Origin: Siphonodentalium dalli
Taxonomy: Eukaryota > Mollusca > Scaphopoda > Gadilida > Siphonodentaliidae
Assembly: GCA_032622095.1 (NCBI GenBank)
Contig: CP136062.1
Location: 132,573,282-132,637,281 of the forward strand
Length of the DNA: 64,000 nt
Direction of reading: 5' to 3'
Made by a program: the position numbers and the translations under genes
Notes under the pieces: model-generated
Told to the model about the DNA's origin: nothing
What the model saw: only the letters and a program-made list of their open reading frames with translations
The model's database searches: none
Shown: positions 1 to 10,261 of the stretch, in pieces
How positions within the stretch are numbered: position 1 is the stretch's first letter
Layout of the letters: each line of letters starts with the position of its first letter

Positions 1-112
1 ACTGTAGTAATTTCTTTAATAATTAGGGGGGGGGGTAGGCATTGTAGTCGTAGTAAACAGGCAATCAATCAGTCATATTGTATTACAAGAAATTGATTTC
101 TAAATATGGTGA

Positions 113-359
113 TCAACCTTTCCATGACTGGAGCTTCCTGAAATTTTGTGAAAACCTAGTGCCAATACATTAGGGAGCCTCGCATATACAACAGAAAGCA
201 TTGGCCTAACAATATTTACCTTGACTTTCTATTAAAGTCAGTGCATTATATTACATATGGAAGGCTCCCTATGGGAGACTCACATATATAAGAGAATGCA
301 TTGGCACAATTAAGATCTCTTATGTTGCACCAACACAGCTCCCGTCATGAAAGTGTTAA
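113..359 (+). mobile_element. PiggyBac-type MITE, family A, copy 1
   Basis: The right end reads TCATGAAAGTGTTAA and the left end is a degenerate match (TCAACCTTTCCATGAC). The inner arms carry the family hairpin blocks GCATTCTCTTATATATGCGAG and the reverse complement, although hairpin 1 has lost most of its 5' arm. TTAA flanks and CCCTTTC-like ends fit piggyBac-type MITEs. There is no coding capacity. Confidence 0.75.
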
Positions 360-474
360 AACATGGTTTCATATTCTCAGACATGGGCAGACTGTAAATC
401 ATGAAACATCAATCCCTGTACTTTATTTGTTTGGACTCACGTGCGAAATCCAAAATTGGCATAAATTTTGACAT

Positions 475-720
475 TAACCCTTTCGTGGCTGGAGCTTCCT
501 GAAATTTTGTAAAAACTCTGTGCCAATGCATTCTCTTATATATGCGAGTCTTCCATAGGGAGCCTCGCATATATAAGATAATACATTGACCAAACAATAT
601 TGACCTTGACCTTGTAAACCAGTTCATTCTCTTATATATGTGAGGATCCCTATGGGAGACTCGCATACATAAGAGAATGCACTGGCACATGGTCTTTAAA
701 GTTGCACCAAAGCATGAAAC
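475..720 (+). mobile_element. PiggyBac-type MITE, family A, copy 2
   Basis: It starts with TTAACCCTTTCGTGGC and carries two hairpins, each with arms containing CTCTTATATATG and CATATATAAGAG. The right terminus is decayed (AGCATGAAAC) and the right TTAA is not preserved. A 108-residue open frame on the minus strand is only a translation of this element. Confidence 0.75.
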
Positions 721-1098
721 TGAACAGGCTAACAAACAGACACACAGATTCTACACAGTATGATGTTACCGAAGCGAAACTTTCAAATTTCATCATGTGG
801 TCAGACAAAATAAAATAGATGTCCAATTCCATGACATACATTGGTTCATGTCAGAATGGGAATTTACTTCTAGAACATTCTGCACAGCAGGATCAAAGCC
901 AGAGGTCAACCACTGATCAATGGATGACGTTTGAAAAGTTTGTTAAAATCCTCCCAAATGTTACAAAATTTCCCTCATACCATACGTTTTCCATTAAAAA
1001 TCCAAAGAATACCATTAGGAAATACTATATATAAGTAAATTTGTGCCATCCCCTCCAACCTCTTGGCCCCACTATGACCTTTAGGTCTGTTGAAGCCA
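721..1098. other. Unassigned AT-rich sequence
   Basis: Between a MITE and a large palindrome. I see no gene, RNA or repeat boundary here. Confidence 0.5.
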
Positions 1099-1432
1099 CC
1101 TTCGCAGTGGGTATTGCTGTTAAAATAGTCACCACAAATAAAACTGCCATAAACAGAAAGAATATTAAAATATAGACATACTTTGTTCTTATACCAATAA
1201 TAAATATCGCGTAAATAGTATGTTATTGTAAAGGTCGTAACATAGTCCACGTTCTGTAACATTTTTGCTTTTGTTTACATAACAAAGTATACAAACTTGT
1301 CAATAACATACTATTTACGCGATATTTATGATTGGTATATAAGAACAATATCTGTCTGTATTTGAATATTAATTCTGTTTATGGCGGTTTTAATGAATGT
1401 GACTATTTTAAAAGCAATACCCACTGCGAAGG
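1099..1432. repeat. Large imperfect palindrome (foldback element)
   Basis: The left arm (1099-1228) is matched in reverse complement by the right arm (1301-1432), with a 72-bp centre. Outer ends read CCTTCGCAGTGGGTATTGC and GCAATACCCACTGCGAAGG. Near the centre both arms share ATCGCGTAAATAGTATG and its complement. Arm identity is high with a few substitutions. No target-site duplication is obvious. It is probably a MITE-like foldback of unknown superfamily. Confidence 0.8.
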
Positions 1433-1525
1433 CCAACCCTGCCTTTAAAAAGTCTGATATGACATGCTGCATAATAAGCATCAATGAGAAAACTATTAAA
1501 GGAAGTTCTCATATAACTTGGCATT

Positions 1526-1627
1526 GCAATACACATAAAGAGAGGGCAATACACATAAAGAGAGGGCAATACACATAAAGAGAGGGCAATACACATAAAT
1601 AGAGGGCAATAGACATAAAGAGAGGAC
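1526..1627. repeat. Minisatellite, about 5 x 20 bp
   Basis: The unit GCAATACACATAAAGAGAGG is repeated about five times head to tail, and the last two units carry substitutions. The 20-bp unit is not a multiple of three, so several overlapping minus-strand frames give similar Cys/Leu/Tyr-rich peptides that are artefacts. Confidence 0.9.
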
Positions 1628-2439
1628 ATTGAAATAAAGAAAAGTTGCCCACAAACATGCAGAAAGTAGACAATAAACCAACAGACACAATCAGAAAATC
1701 GGAAAACAACTTACCTCATAAGGAGATACTGAGATGTTTCCACAGAGGCGAATGTCTTTGGCGTTATTAGCAGATATTAGAATCGGAGACTAGTGAATAA
1801 GGAAGGCTGTGCGGAGAACGATATGGACTTGATTCTGACATCAGGGCCGCTCCAATTAGTGTTAATCTATTGATTGTGGTGAAATCGTGACAGACACTTC
1901 TGAGGGATACAGGCTCCAAATTACCAGTTGTTAATTGTGTGACGTCAAAGCTCGAGACAGTCTAATTACACTATCACTAATATTAAGCCAATTTTTCGCA
2001 ATTACAATGATAAAAACGCCAAGGTTCTCACACTTCACTGATAGCTTTAACATTTCCAAAGTGAAATTTTGCAAACACCAAAATGTCAACCCCCAGTTTT
2101 GACGAGGAAAATTTACAACGAAACTGTGAGAAATTATCTCTCGTTAATAGACGAGGGTTGATATTGTCAATTACGAAAGGATGTGGAAAATTTTATTATT
2201 TTTTGTTGCAAATTATTTCCCTGTATTTTGTAAAAGTAATTAGCGCGAATTATGGTAGTTAGATATATATACATAAGTGCATGGTATGTAGAATTATCAT
2301 CATGTGATGCGATCTGCGGCAATTTAGTATGACATGACATCTACACAGGTCCTCAATTACCCTTGTCATTCAGGTGATCCAATGGGGACAGCCAGACTGA
2401 AACAATGCTATTTTATTTTAGAGTAAATGTAGACATATA
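1628..2439. other. Low-copy sequence, no gene recognised
   Basis: I find no second copy of this stretch in the window. It holds a full palindromic CRE-like TGACGTCA at 1940-1947 and several TAATTA-like motifs. Such motifs are frequent by chance in AT-rich DNA, so no regulatory role is claimed. Confidence 0.4.
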
Positions 2440-2700
2440 CAGGGACCAGTCTGGAGGGGAGACCTGGGAGATATATCTTCTCCCTAAAAATGTCATTTCT
2501 CCCTCTTTGTGTCCAAGGGCGAAGTAACTTCTTTTTAGATCATGCATATGTCAAAACCATATTTGCCAATTATGATGTTGTACATACTGATTATAATGAA
2601 CTTTATATGGGTGTACTGCAGTGACCAGTCTAGACGGAGAAATGAGAAATATATTCTCCGTAAAAATTGTCACATTTACCCTTTTCCATCCAAGTGTCTT
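2440..2700 (+). mobile_element. hAT-type non-autonomous element, family H, decayed copy
   Basis: It begins CAGGGACCAGTCTGGAGG, matching the family H terminal repeat, followed by the family TTCTCCCTAAAAATGTC block and the internal ACTGATTATAATG block. A second head-like segment (GTGACCAGTCTAGACGGAG) starts near 2620, so this may be a rearranged or doubled copy. The right boundary is uncertain. Confidence 0.55.
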
Positions 2701-3110
2701 ATGCTACTATATACATGCACCCATAGACGTTAGTGTCTACGACGTTAGTGTCTACGACGGTTACTCATATATTTCCGTTGCTATTCAGGGGTTTTAGTTA
2801 TTCGAGTATTTTTGTTAAAAATGACTGCATCATGGTGCAGCGATGTGGAAACACAGTTCAAAACTGACCTTTGTTCTTTACCATCATAGAAAAAGTCGGA
2901 ACTCGGCGAAGTACATATGAATCACGTGGTTCCATATCACCAGATTTGGACAGCAATGTAATTCTGTGCCAGCGTATTCTTGGATTTTACTAAATCGGAC
3001 CGCACCTTGCAAGCACTCATTGCCTCCTGTGTTTTCCAATTAAATGTATTGCGCGTATCGCACGCCATGCCACATAGCTAATGCGGTGTGGAAGGGCCTT
3101 AACTGTATGT
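2701..3110. other. Unassigned sequence
   Basis: Apart from a 15-bp unit (GACGTTAGTGTCTAC) repeated twice at 2726-2755, nothing is recognised here. Confidence 0.4.
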
Positions 3111-3366
3111 TTCACCTTTTCATGATGGGAGCTGCGCTGGTGCAGCATTAAAGATCCTATGCCAGTGCATTCCCTTTATATGCATGCGAGTCTCCCATAG
3201 GGAGCCTCACATATATAAGAGAATGCACTGGCTTACAAGGTTAAGGTAAATATTGTTAGGCTATTGCATTCATTTATATATGCGAGGCTCCCTATGGGAG
3301 ACTCGCATGTATGAGATAATGCATTGGCACAGAGTTTTCACAAAATTGCAGGAAACTCCAGTAAAC
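3111..3366 (-). mobile_element. PiggyBac-type MITE, family A, copy 3
   Basis: Reverse orientation: the GCTGGTGCAGCATTAAAG end is on the left and the TTTTCACAAAATTGCAGG end on the right. Both hairpins are intact, with CGAGTCTCCCATAGGGAG in the first and CGAGGCTCCCTATGGGAG in the second. The extreme ends are decayed and no TTAA pair remains. Confidence 0.75.
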
Positions 3367-3510
3367 AACAGGGGGGGGGGGGGTCAGGAAAAGATTTCCG
3401 GACACTAGGTGCTTTTTTATTTTTTCCGCCCACTGGGTACCCACCACCCTATCATTTTTATTTTTTCCGATTCTGGGATAGGGACCCACCCCCTTCAAAC
3501 TGCTTCAAAT
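3367..3510 (+). repeat. G-tract-headed interspersed element, copy 1
   Basis: It starts with a 14-nt G run, followed by TTTCCGGACACTAGGTG and then T-rich and C-rich blocks. The same order in reverse complement is seen at 4400-4590, so this is an interspersed element rather than only a homopolymer. Class unknown. Confidence 0.45.
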
Positions 3511-3589
3511 GACTATTTTACTTAGTTGTCCTGATCTTATCTGATCTATGTTCTGTATCATGATTATAGAAGCATTCCTACTTATGGCT

Positions 3590-4110
3590 GTAAAGTTTCA
3601 AAGCAATTCTCCAATAAATGTGGGCTGTAGGTTGTGCTGATGGATTCACATTTGAAATCCAAGATGGCTGCTGGTGGCCATGTTTGTTTTGAACAAATTT
3701 CGGGGAAAAAGGGAGGCTCCCTTTCTTGAGGTCACCCCGAAGATCCATATGAAGTTTGGTGACGACTAGAAGAGAAATGTGACCTGTAAGATGTGTTAAA
3801 GGATTTAGTCATATAAAGAGTAAAATCCAAGATGGCCGCTGGCAGCCATGTTTTTTTTACAGAATTCGGGAAAAAATGGTAGGCACCCATCGAGAGATCA
3901 CACCGAGGATTCACATGAAGTTTGGTGATGATCGGATGAGGGATAAGCTCTGTAGGGTGTGCTAAAGGATTTAGTGATGCACAGAGTAAAATCAAGATGG
4001 CTGCCAGTGGCCATATTTTTCATCAATAATCATTCAAGTTACAGCTCCCATCTAGAGGTGATCCTAGACCCATATACCGAATATCGTTGAAATCGGTCAA
4101 AGTTTGTTTT
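3590..4110 (+). mobile_element. Helentron/pearl-like element, family E, decayed copy
   Basis: Three core units carry the AAGATGG block at 3661, 3829 and 3994 (spacing 168 and 165 bp), each with a GGCCATGTTTT-like block and AAGTTTGGTGAYGA. The terminal hairpin of the family is missing. Identification rests on core-unit similarity to the fuller copies at 7.1, 43.6 and 57.5 kb. Confidence 0.6.
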
Positions 4111-4399
4111 AACACCTTTGTTTTATTTTATTGTGGTTTTTTTGAATAGTCTATTTCTATTTGAAGAGTTCAGTGAAGAGTTTACATTTATTTGAAGAAT
4201 CTATTATTGTGTTGTTTTCATTTATATCAGGTTGAATAAATGATTTTTAATAGGACTATTTAAATCTGAGCATTTCCATGTTAATGAGCAGTGATTGATC
4301 CTTGATGAAAAAATTTAGCAAGCTGACTTTTTTATTACCCATTGGTGTTATCCCGCATTATTAACGGATGTTGAACTTAAACCCCCCATACCAAGAGTT
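4111..4399. other. AT-rich sequence, nothing recognised
   Basis: Contains T-rich and TTTGAAGA-like low-complexity stretches only. Confidence 0.4.
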
Positions 4400-4590
4400 A
4401 AGTGCATACCCATTACATAATAGAAGCATTCTTAAAACCTTTTGTCCCATTATTTTGAAGAAAAATGACTCTAGGAAAATATTTACAGGGCCAGGAAAAA
4501 ATGTGTAAGCCAGGCTGCTGAACCACCCACCCACCGCCGCCTAGTGTTCGGAAAAAAATTGCAGACCCCCCCCCCTGTAAAGAAAGGGTT
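4400..4590 (-). repeat. G-tract-headed interspersed element, copy 2 (inverted)
   Basis: In reverse complement it reads a long G run, TTTTTTTCCGAACACTAGG, then GGTGGGTGG blocks, parallel to the element at 3367-3510. The C run ends in CCCCTGTA, compatible with a CAGGGG-type terminus. Confidence 0.45.
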
Positions 4591-5107
4591 ATTTGTGTTA
4601 TTAAGTATATATGTGCCATGTTTTCATCGATCATGGGTGTAAATATATCGCATTGAGCCTCTTTGGGCTTACTTTGAAGACCGAACGCTAATCGTTTATG
4701 TCACGTCAATACGATCAATTGTACCCCATATTAGTAGGTTCCTCAACTGACACCCATAGGAATCATTCTGTTCGAACAGTGAAATTTTATGTGTTTAGTA
4801 TATATTATTATGTGTTATTGCATAATTATTTTAATTTAATTATTAGAACATTGTCTATACCAATTATATAAATAGAGAATCACACACAGGATGATATTTT
4901 TGATGAAAAGATACACTGAAATATTCCGACGACTTAAGGAATGAACTTTCAACCTAGATTTGAGGACTTTATAATTTATGCCATGCACCAGTGAATAGTG
5001 GATTTCATATGATTCGACATCGACCGCACTTCCCGCTCTCTCCTCCTACCCACCCCTGATACAAAATCGAAAAATTACCCATAATTCTGCTGTGGTTAAG
5101 GAGTCGA
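4591..5107. other. AT-rich sequence, nothing recognised
   Basis: No coding or repeat signal that I can support. Confidence 0.4.
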
Positions 5108-5391
5108 TTAACCCTTTGAGTGCCAGGTCCGATTTTTGTATCAAACCATATACCCTGTGCCAATGCATTCTCTTATATATGCGAGTCGACCATAGGTCGC
5201 CTCGCATATATAAGAGAATGCATTGGCCTAACAATTTTTCATCATTTGTTATTATTTTTTACAATTTTTTACAATTTTAATAATTTTTTTTAAATCTAAA
5301 AAAAAAAATCAAAAAAATATTAGTTTAGGGCCGATTTTACAGACCGTAAATTAGGGCCGATGAGATCGGCCCCTGGCACTGAAAGGGTTAA
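5108..5391 (+). mobile_element. Chimeric piggyBac-type MITE joining family B ends to a family A hairpin
   Basis: TTAA occurs at both ends (5108-5111 and 5388-5391). The left end, CCCTTTGAGTGCCAGGTCC, is the family B terminus, and it switches near 5150 to the family A hairpin. The right end carries GGGCCGATGAGATCGG and CTGGCACTGAAAGGG, shared with the partial element at 12868. The hairpin has CGACC/GGTCG where most copies have CTCCC/GGGAG, so pairing is kept. The spacer is AT-rich. Confidence 0.8.
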
Positions 5392-6618
5392 TAAGGCCAT
5401 TACTGTGCCATATCAGACATAAGGTCAGGCTCAAATACAAATGACCAGACATTGGGCTGTTGAATCTGACATTGTCTAATGTTAGGTGGTTAAATACAGT
5501 TATGGCCTGACACTATTAAAACAGTCAATTGTAACATTGAGTCCTTTATGAATTTCACACAGCAACTGAAGAGTGGATATCAATTAATCTTACATAGGTT
5601 CTAAGACTCAGGTCAAGGTCAACTATTAAACTGACTTTAATGTCTTAGATGGAAGCCAGGAGTTCTTCTATATTAGGAAATCAATTGTGCACACCAACCT
5701 ATTACATAATCATGTACTTGCTCAATAGTCGGAATAAATTAAATTCTATAGTCAAAATAAGAATCAAGTTCATCATGAGACAACTTCTATGAGGATATTT
5801 ACTCAGAAGACAATAACTTTGAGTTTAATGAACAATAGAGGAGGTCACTGTTTTCCGAGTAAATTTGGGCCACCAGGTAACGACTAAATAAAAGATAGCA
5901 CACGGGTATCGGCCAAACAAAAGGCAGCTCTAACCTATGACTCGGCTGTCTAATACAATATTGAATCAAGCCAATGTTTTAAGCAACGGAAACAATACAA
6001 ACAGATTGATTACGGATTATCAGCTGCGTATTATTTCCCCAGCGTAGTCTAAATGCTTTATCGATTCGTCTTCAAACTCCATCTAAGGTCGAAGCACAAT
6101 GCCAGCCCTGTTTAAATACGTTGTAATATTAATTAAAGTCATACATCTATATTAATTATTTGTTGCCGATTCTCAGTCACTGCTATAGGTTTTTGAATCA
6201 AGTAAATCTCGCGTCTTTTGTCCGTTTTGTTTGAATTCCTGTATTTCTATGGATTGATTGTTGCACTTTTCTGCTGTCTAGTGCTCAGGGAATTGATTCG
6301 CTTCAACTATAAGTTGTTTTAAATACATCAAATACAGGACGACCCTTGATTTGATAGCGTACTGTAACTACTCTGGATCCTTATGTTCCAAACAGGAGTA
6401 AATGTGTCATTTATTGATCCAGGCAAAGTATATGCCGACAATTCAAATGCATCGAAGAAGAGCTTTTAACAGCAAAATCAGCAGCTAATAAAGTTTTCCC
6501 TGTATTGCATTTAAATACGTATTCAGGGCCTTCCATTATTTCTATAGTGTACCTGGTATTTAAAATAAAATTCAGAATTGAGAACTAATGGCCAAACATT
6601 TAACAGGGTTCATACACA
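5392..6618. other. Low-copy sequence, no gene recognised
   Basis: No open frame over 60 residues and no repeat family is recognised. The part from about 5530 to 6540 has a more mixed composition and no copy elsewhere in the window. Confidence 0.4.
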
Positions 6619-6816
6619 TACAGTAATGCTCCAAATAATCGACTCCTTAAACACAGCAGAATTATGGGTAACTTTTCAGGATTTAGTCGGAAATATGGCT
6701 TGTTGCCATTCATCAGAAAGCTCTCAGTGAGAGCTTTCCGATGAATGGCAACAAGCCATATTTCCGACTAAATCCTGAAAAGTTACCCATAGTCGATTAT
6801 TTAGAGCATTACTGTA
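6619..6816. mobile_element. Tc1/mariner-type palindromic MITE, family C, copy 1
   Basis: It is flanked by TA (TACAGTAATGC and GCATTACTGTA). It is a near-perfect palindrome centred on GAAAGCTCTCAGTGAGAGC. The right arm lacks the block complementary to CCACAGCAGAATTA, an internal deletion. TA flanks and CAGT ends fit Tc1/mariner MITEs. Confidence 0.85.
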
Positions 6817-7110
6817 ACAAATGATGAAATTTCATGACTTTTCCAGAATTTTCAGAAAATTACAGGGATCTCAAGCCAATGAAATTCCATAACTTTTCCA
6901 GATGTCACCGAGACAGGATTTCAATTCAATGTATGTTAGAACTTAATCAGTTAATATCTCTTCACATCTTGGTTTCAGTATCAGTTAAATTAGTCTTATC
7001 TTCCAAAAGCATTCTGTGATATTGATGTTTTACCCATACTCTTCAACTTCAAGAGTAAAGCAAAGATGAAAGAAAAGTACACTTTCCAACATGGTTCCAT
7101 ATTGAGGTTA

Positions 7111-8145
7111 AATGAAAGTGTCAATGACAGCTCAACTTGGAGAGGGGACAGTGTAATTACTGTCAATGGAGCGATAAGGAATTTGGAAAGTTTAAATGTT
7201 TAGGTAATACTAGAGGTCAACCTGGAGAGACATTATGAAGTTTGGGACAATTGGATGAAAAATGTTGGCTGTAGGGCATGCTGAGGGATTTATTCAGGCA
7301 AAGAGTTAAATTCAAGATGGATGTGGGCCGCCATGTTTTCAAAACAAAATTCAGAACAAGATGACTGGTTGCAGTCATGTTTTTGAACGAAAAGATGATG
7401 GACCCATATGAAGTTTGGTGATAATTGGATCAGGGATGTGGCCTGTAAGGTGTGTCAAAGAAGTTAATCATGTAAACAGTAAATCCAAGAGGGCTGCCAG
7501 TGGCCATGTTTTTAAACAAAATTCAGATTTTTTTTATAGCTCCAATCTAGAGGACACCCTGAAAATCTGTATGAAGTTTGGTGATGATTTGATCAGGATG
7601 TGGCATGTAGGGTGTAGTAATAGATTTAGTCATGCAAAGAGTAAAATCCAAGATAGCTGAAGGCAGCCATGTTTTTCAACGAAATTCAGACAGCTCACGA
7701 GGGATCAACCTGTTGATCCATATGAAGCTTGGTGAAGATCGAATGAGGGATGTGGCCTGTAAGGATTTAGTCATACAAAATGGCTACTGGTGGCCATGTT
7801 TTTTTTAATGAAATTCAAGATATATGGTAAGCTCCCATCTAGAGGCCACCCTTAAGATCCATGTGAAGTTAAACATTAATTATGGGCTGCAGGGTGTGCT
7901 GATGAATTCAAATGTGAAATCCAAGGGCCACTGCCGGCCATTTTTTTTAACCAAATCGGAAAAACTTGTAAGCTCACGCAGATCCATATGAAGTTTGGTG
8001 ACAATTGGATGAGGGATGTGGCCTGTAGGGAGTGCCAATGGAAATTGTTGACAGACGGACACACACACACACACACGTAGCAGATGGGCACCAACCCATG
8101 GCAATAGCTCAAACTTGACTAAAATTTAGCTAAAATTTAGCTAAA
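7111..8145 (+). mobile_element. Helentron/pearl-like element, family E, full-length-like copy
   Basis: The head TGAAAGTGTCAATGACAG is followed by GCTCAACTTGG. About five diverged core units of roughly 135-175 bp follow, each with AAGATGG/GGCCATGTTTTT and GAAGTTTGGTGATGAT. The tail has GTTGACAGACGG, an (AC)n tract, CCATGGCAATAGCTCAAAC and then CTAAAATTTAG hairpins ending in CTAAA. A head inverted repeat, tandem core, microsatellite and 3' hairpin match the layout known for Helentron-associated elements such as pearl. Class assignment is inference. Confidence 0.65.
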
Positions 8146-8190
8146 AAGGAGTTTTTTTTTCCAGGGGAAATGATTTTTTTAAATTTCAGG

Positions 8191-8536
8191 CTAGCATCAC
8201 CATATTCACCCTCTGGGGACCTCATTCTGCTTAGGCCTTATCTTCTAGGAAGTGTCTATTATAGTCACAAATTAACATTGATTTTAGTTAGTTTTTCCAT
8301 TTTTTTCAGTTTCTATCTGTTTCTATATCCCCTAATTCACAGAAGATAAGTTGCATAATCAAGGTGACTAATGGGTGATCGAACTTCACCAACGTCAACC
8401 GGGGAACTTCAATCTGATCCTAGGTCTCCCATAGCAGTTGAGGCTTAAGCAGAATTAGGTCCCCAGAGGGTGAATTTGATTATGCTAGCCTGGGGACCTC
8501 ATTCTGCAAATGTCATCACACTAAATTCAGACTTGC
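8191..8536 (-). mobile_element. Foldback MITE, family D, copy 1
   Basis: It carries GGGGACCTCATTCTGC next to its complement and the family middle block CCTAGGTCTCCCATAGCAG. The left outer arm is truncated, and the right hairpin is reduced by loss of most of its 3' arm. Confidence 0.75.
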
Positions 8537-9120
8537 CCCCTCCGAAACTCTCCTGCCGCCACATCCCTCCCTGCCCCTGGAACATAAGAGCAGATCACAC
8601 CAGAAGCAATTGAGTTAATCATACATGCATTTGATATTTATACTGTGCTGATTTATGGGACCTACTTCACATAGGCCTGCTATATGTCTATTGTTTACTT
8701 AATTCACAAACTATTTTAATGCAGATAGCAGCTCCCTGTAATTAATCAGTTCACAGTGTTAGCAGGCAATGTTAGCCTGGAGCCTCCCACCAGTAATGTC
8801 AACTACAGTTCAATTTACTATACAAGCTCTGCAAAAGATAATTGCCCAAGTCGAAAAAAGGGCAATAACCCTGTTAAAAAAAAGTGGGGCCAAGATTAAA
8901 ATTGAAGAATCACATGGTCTAATACTGGTAAATATCTGTACTGCTATATTAACCAATAATAAAGTTTGGAGGATAATATGAATGTTGCCAAAAACAAAAA
9001 TATTATAACAAATCTTCGAAACTGATTAAAAATTATCTCAAAATCATATAACGTAAACTTCTGTGGCAATTAAAACAATATAAAAAACAAGACAAAAATT
9101 GAGAAAAAGTTGTGTTTGAG
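8537..9120. other. Unassigned sequence
   Basis: No gene is supported. A 70-residue open frame (8769-8981) has no recognisable feature. Confidence 0.4.
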
Positions 9121-9291
9121 AAAGGATGGTGGGTCAGACAAGCTAATTATCGTATTTGTTACATGATCACACCCTTATTCCATTCATTAAACCCATTCTA
9201 AAATAATGATATGCAATGATCATTGCATAACAGGAAATATAGTGCCCTGTGTACCCAAATATATTATTGTTGAGTAAACATGATTCTGAAT

Positions 9292-9292
<1 letters not shown>

Positions 9293-9344
<52 letters not shown>
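9293..9344. repeat. Poly-G tract, 52 nt
   Basis: An uninterrupted run of G. The length in the assembly is unreliable for homopolymers. It could form G-quadruplex structures. Confidence 0.95.
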
Positions 9345-9345
<1 letters not shown>

Positions 9346-9527
9346 GGAATGAAGAAGAATCGGTGTCTCTGACTGATATTGATATAGTTTGAAAATGTAT
9401 TTAATTAAATTTACGCCATTAAATACGTCAAAAGTCTTATTTTTCTAGAGACTTTCTTTACAACACATAGTGATGTCATCGCACACCTCACAGAAGCCGC
9501 TGTTAGTTTCACATCCCATTTATCGAT

Positions 9528-9777
9528 TTAACTCTTTCATGACTGGAGCTGAGCTGGTGCAGCATTAAAGACCATGTGCTAGTGCATTCTCTTATATAAT
9601 GCGAGTCTCGCATATATAAGAAAAAGTACTGGCTTAAGAGGCCAAGGTAAATATTGTTAGGCCAATGTATTCTCTTATATATGCGAGGCTCCCTATGGCA
9701 GACTCACATATATAAGAGAATGCATTGGCACAGGGTTTTCACAAAATGTCAGGAATCTACATTCATTGAAGGGTTAA
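9528..9777 (-). mobile_element. PiggyBac-type MITE, family A, copy 5, with an empty-site partner
   Basis: TTAA occurs at 9528-9531 and 9774-9777. The left end is CTCTTTCATGACTGGAGC and the right end is TTCATTGAAGGG. The host repeat copy at 19570-20125 has a single TTAA (19946-19949) at the same place, which shows insertion with TTAA duplication. Reverse orientation. Confidence 0.9.
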
Positions 9778-10067
9778 GTATGTTTTATGGAGGTTTTGGA
9801 TCAAATACTAAATATATAGAATCTACAACTCGATCGTCCCCAGTTTATTATAGGAAAATTTTGCTATAAACAGGGGATGAGTTGTAGATCATCTATACGT
9901 CCGACCACCTACGCCAGGGGTAATTATGGGTACAGTCAGGCGTTTTGGAATATGGGAGAGGATGGTGTAAATGGACCATCTACAGTGGAGTCAACATAAT
10001 TAAGGTAGGTGAGAAACCAACAGTCACTTCTATTCAGCCCTCAAATTATAGTGCTGGTACGTTGCAA

Positions 10068-10161
10068 AAATGGGGTCCCCAGAGGGTGAAGCTAGTGGCA
10101 CTACCCCACACAGCGGGCTACCTCATTCTGCATGACCTCATCTGCTATGGGAGCCTGAACA
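10068..10161 (+). mobile_element. Foldback MITE, family D, left part, cut by the gap
   Basis: It contains GGTCCCCAGAGGGTGAAG, CACACAGCGGGCTA and CTGCTATGGGAGCCTG from family D. It runs into the N run. Confidence 0.7.
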
Positions 10162-10261
10162 NNNNNNNNNNNNNNNNNNNNNNNNNNNNNNNNNNNNNNN
10201 NNNNNNNNNNNNNNNNNNNNNNNNNNNNNNNNNNNNNNNNNNNNNNNNNNNNNNNNNNNNN
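10162..10261. other. Assembly gap of 100 N
   Basis: Exactly 100 N. Round-number gaps of this kind usually mark an unknown length. A family D foldback lies on the left and a family C palindrome on the right. Open frames read across it are meaningless. Confidence 0.98.

Larger units (their letters stand above)
9125..9930 (+). repeat. Interspersed repeat L, copy 1 (carries a MITE insertion)
   Basis: It aligns in order with 19570-20125. Shared blocks include CTTATTCCATTCA, AACAGGAAATA, TTTCACATC and AAGTATGTTTTAT, and finally a palindrome around ACTGGGGA/TCCCCAGTTTAT. This copy has a 52-nt G tract and a family A MITE at 9528-9777 that copy 2 lacks. Class unknown. Confidence 0.7.

Noticed and set aside
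409-735. 108-residue minus-strand frame with repeated ILLYMR-like and RIYKRMH-like blocks
   Set aside because: The same peptide blocks appear at other family A copies (for example 5046-5280 and 9654-9869) because they translate the MITE hairpin arms.
1408-1709. Three overlapping Cys/Leu/Tyr-rich frames, membrane-protein-like
   Set aside because: They come from the 20-bp minisatellite read in different frames.
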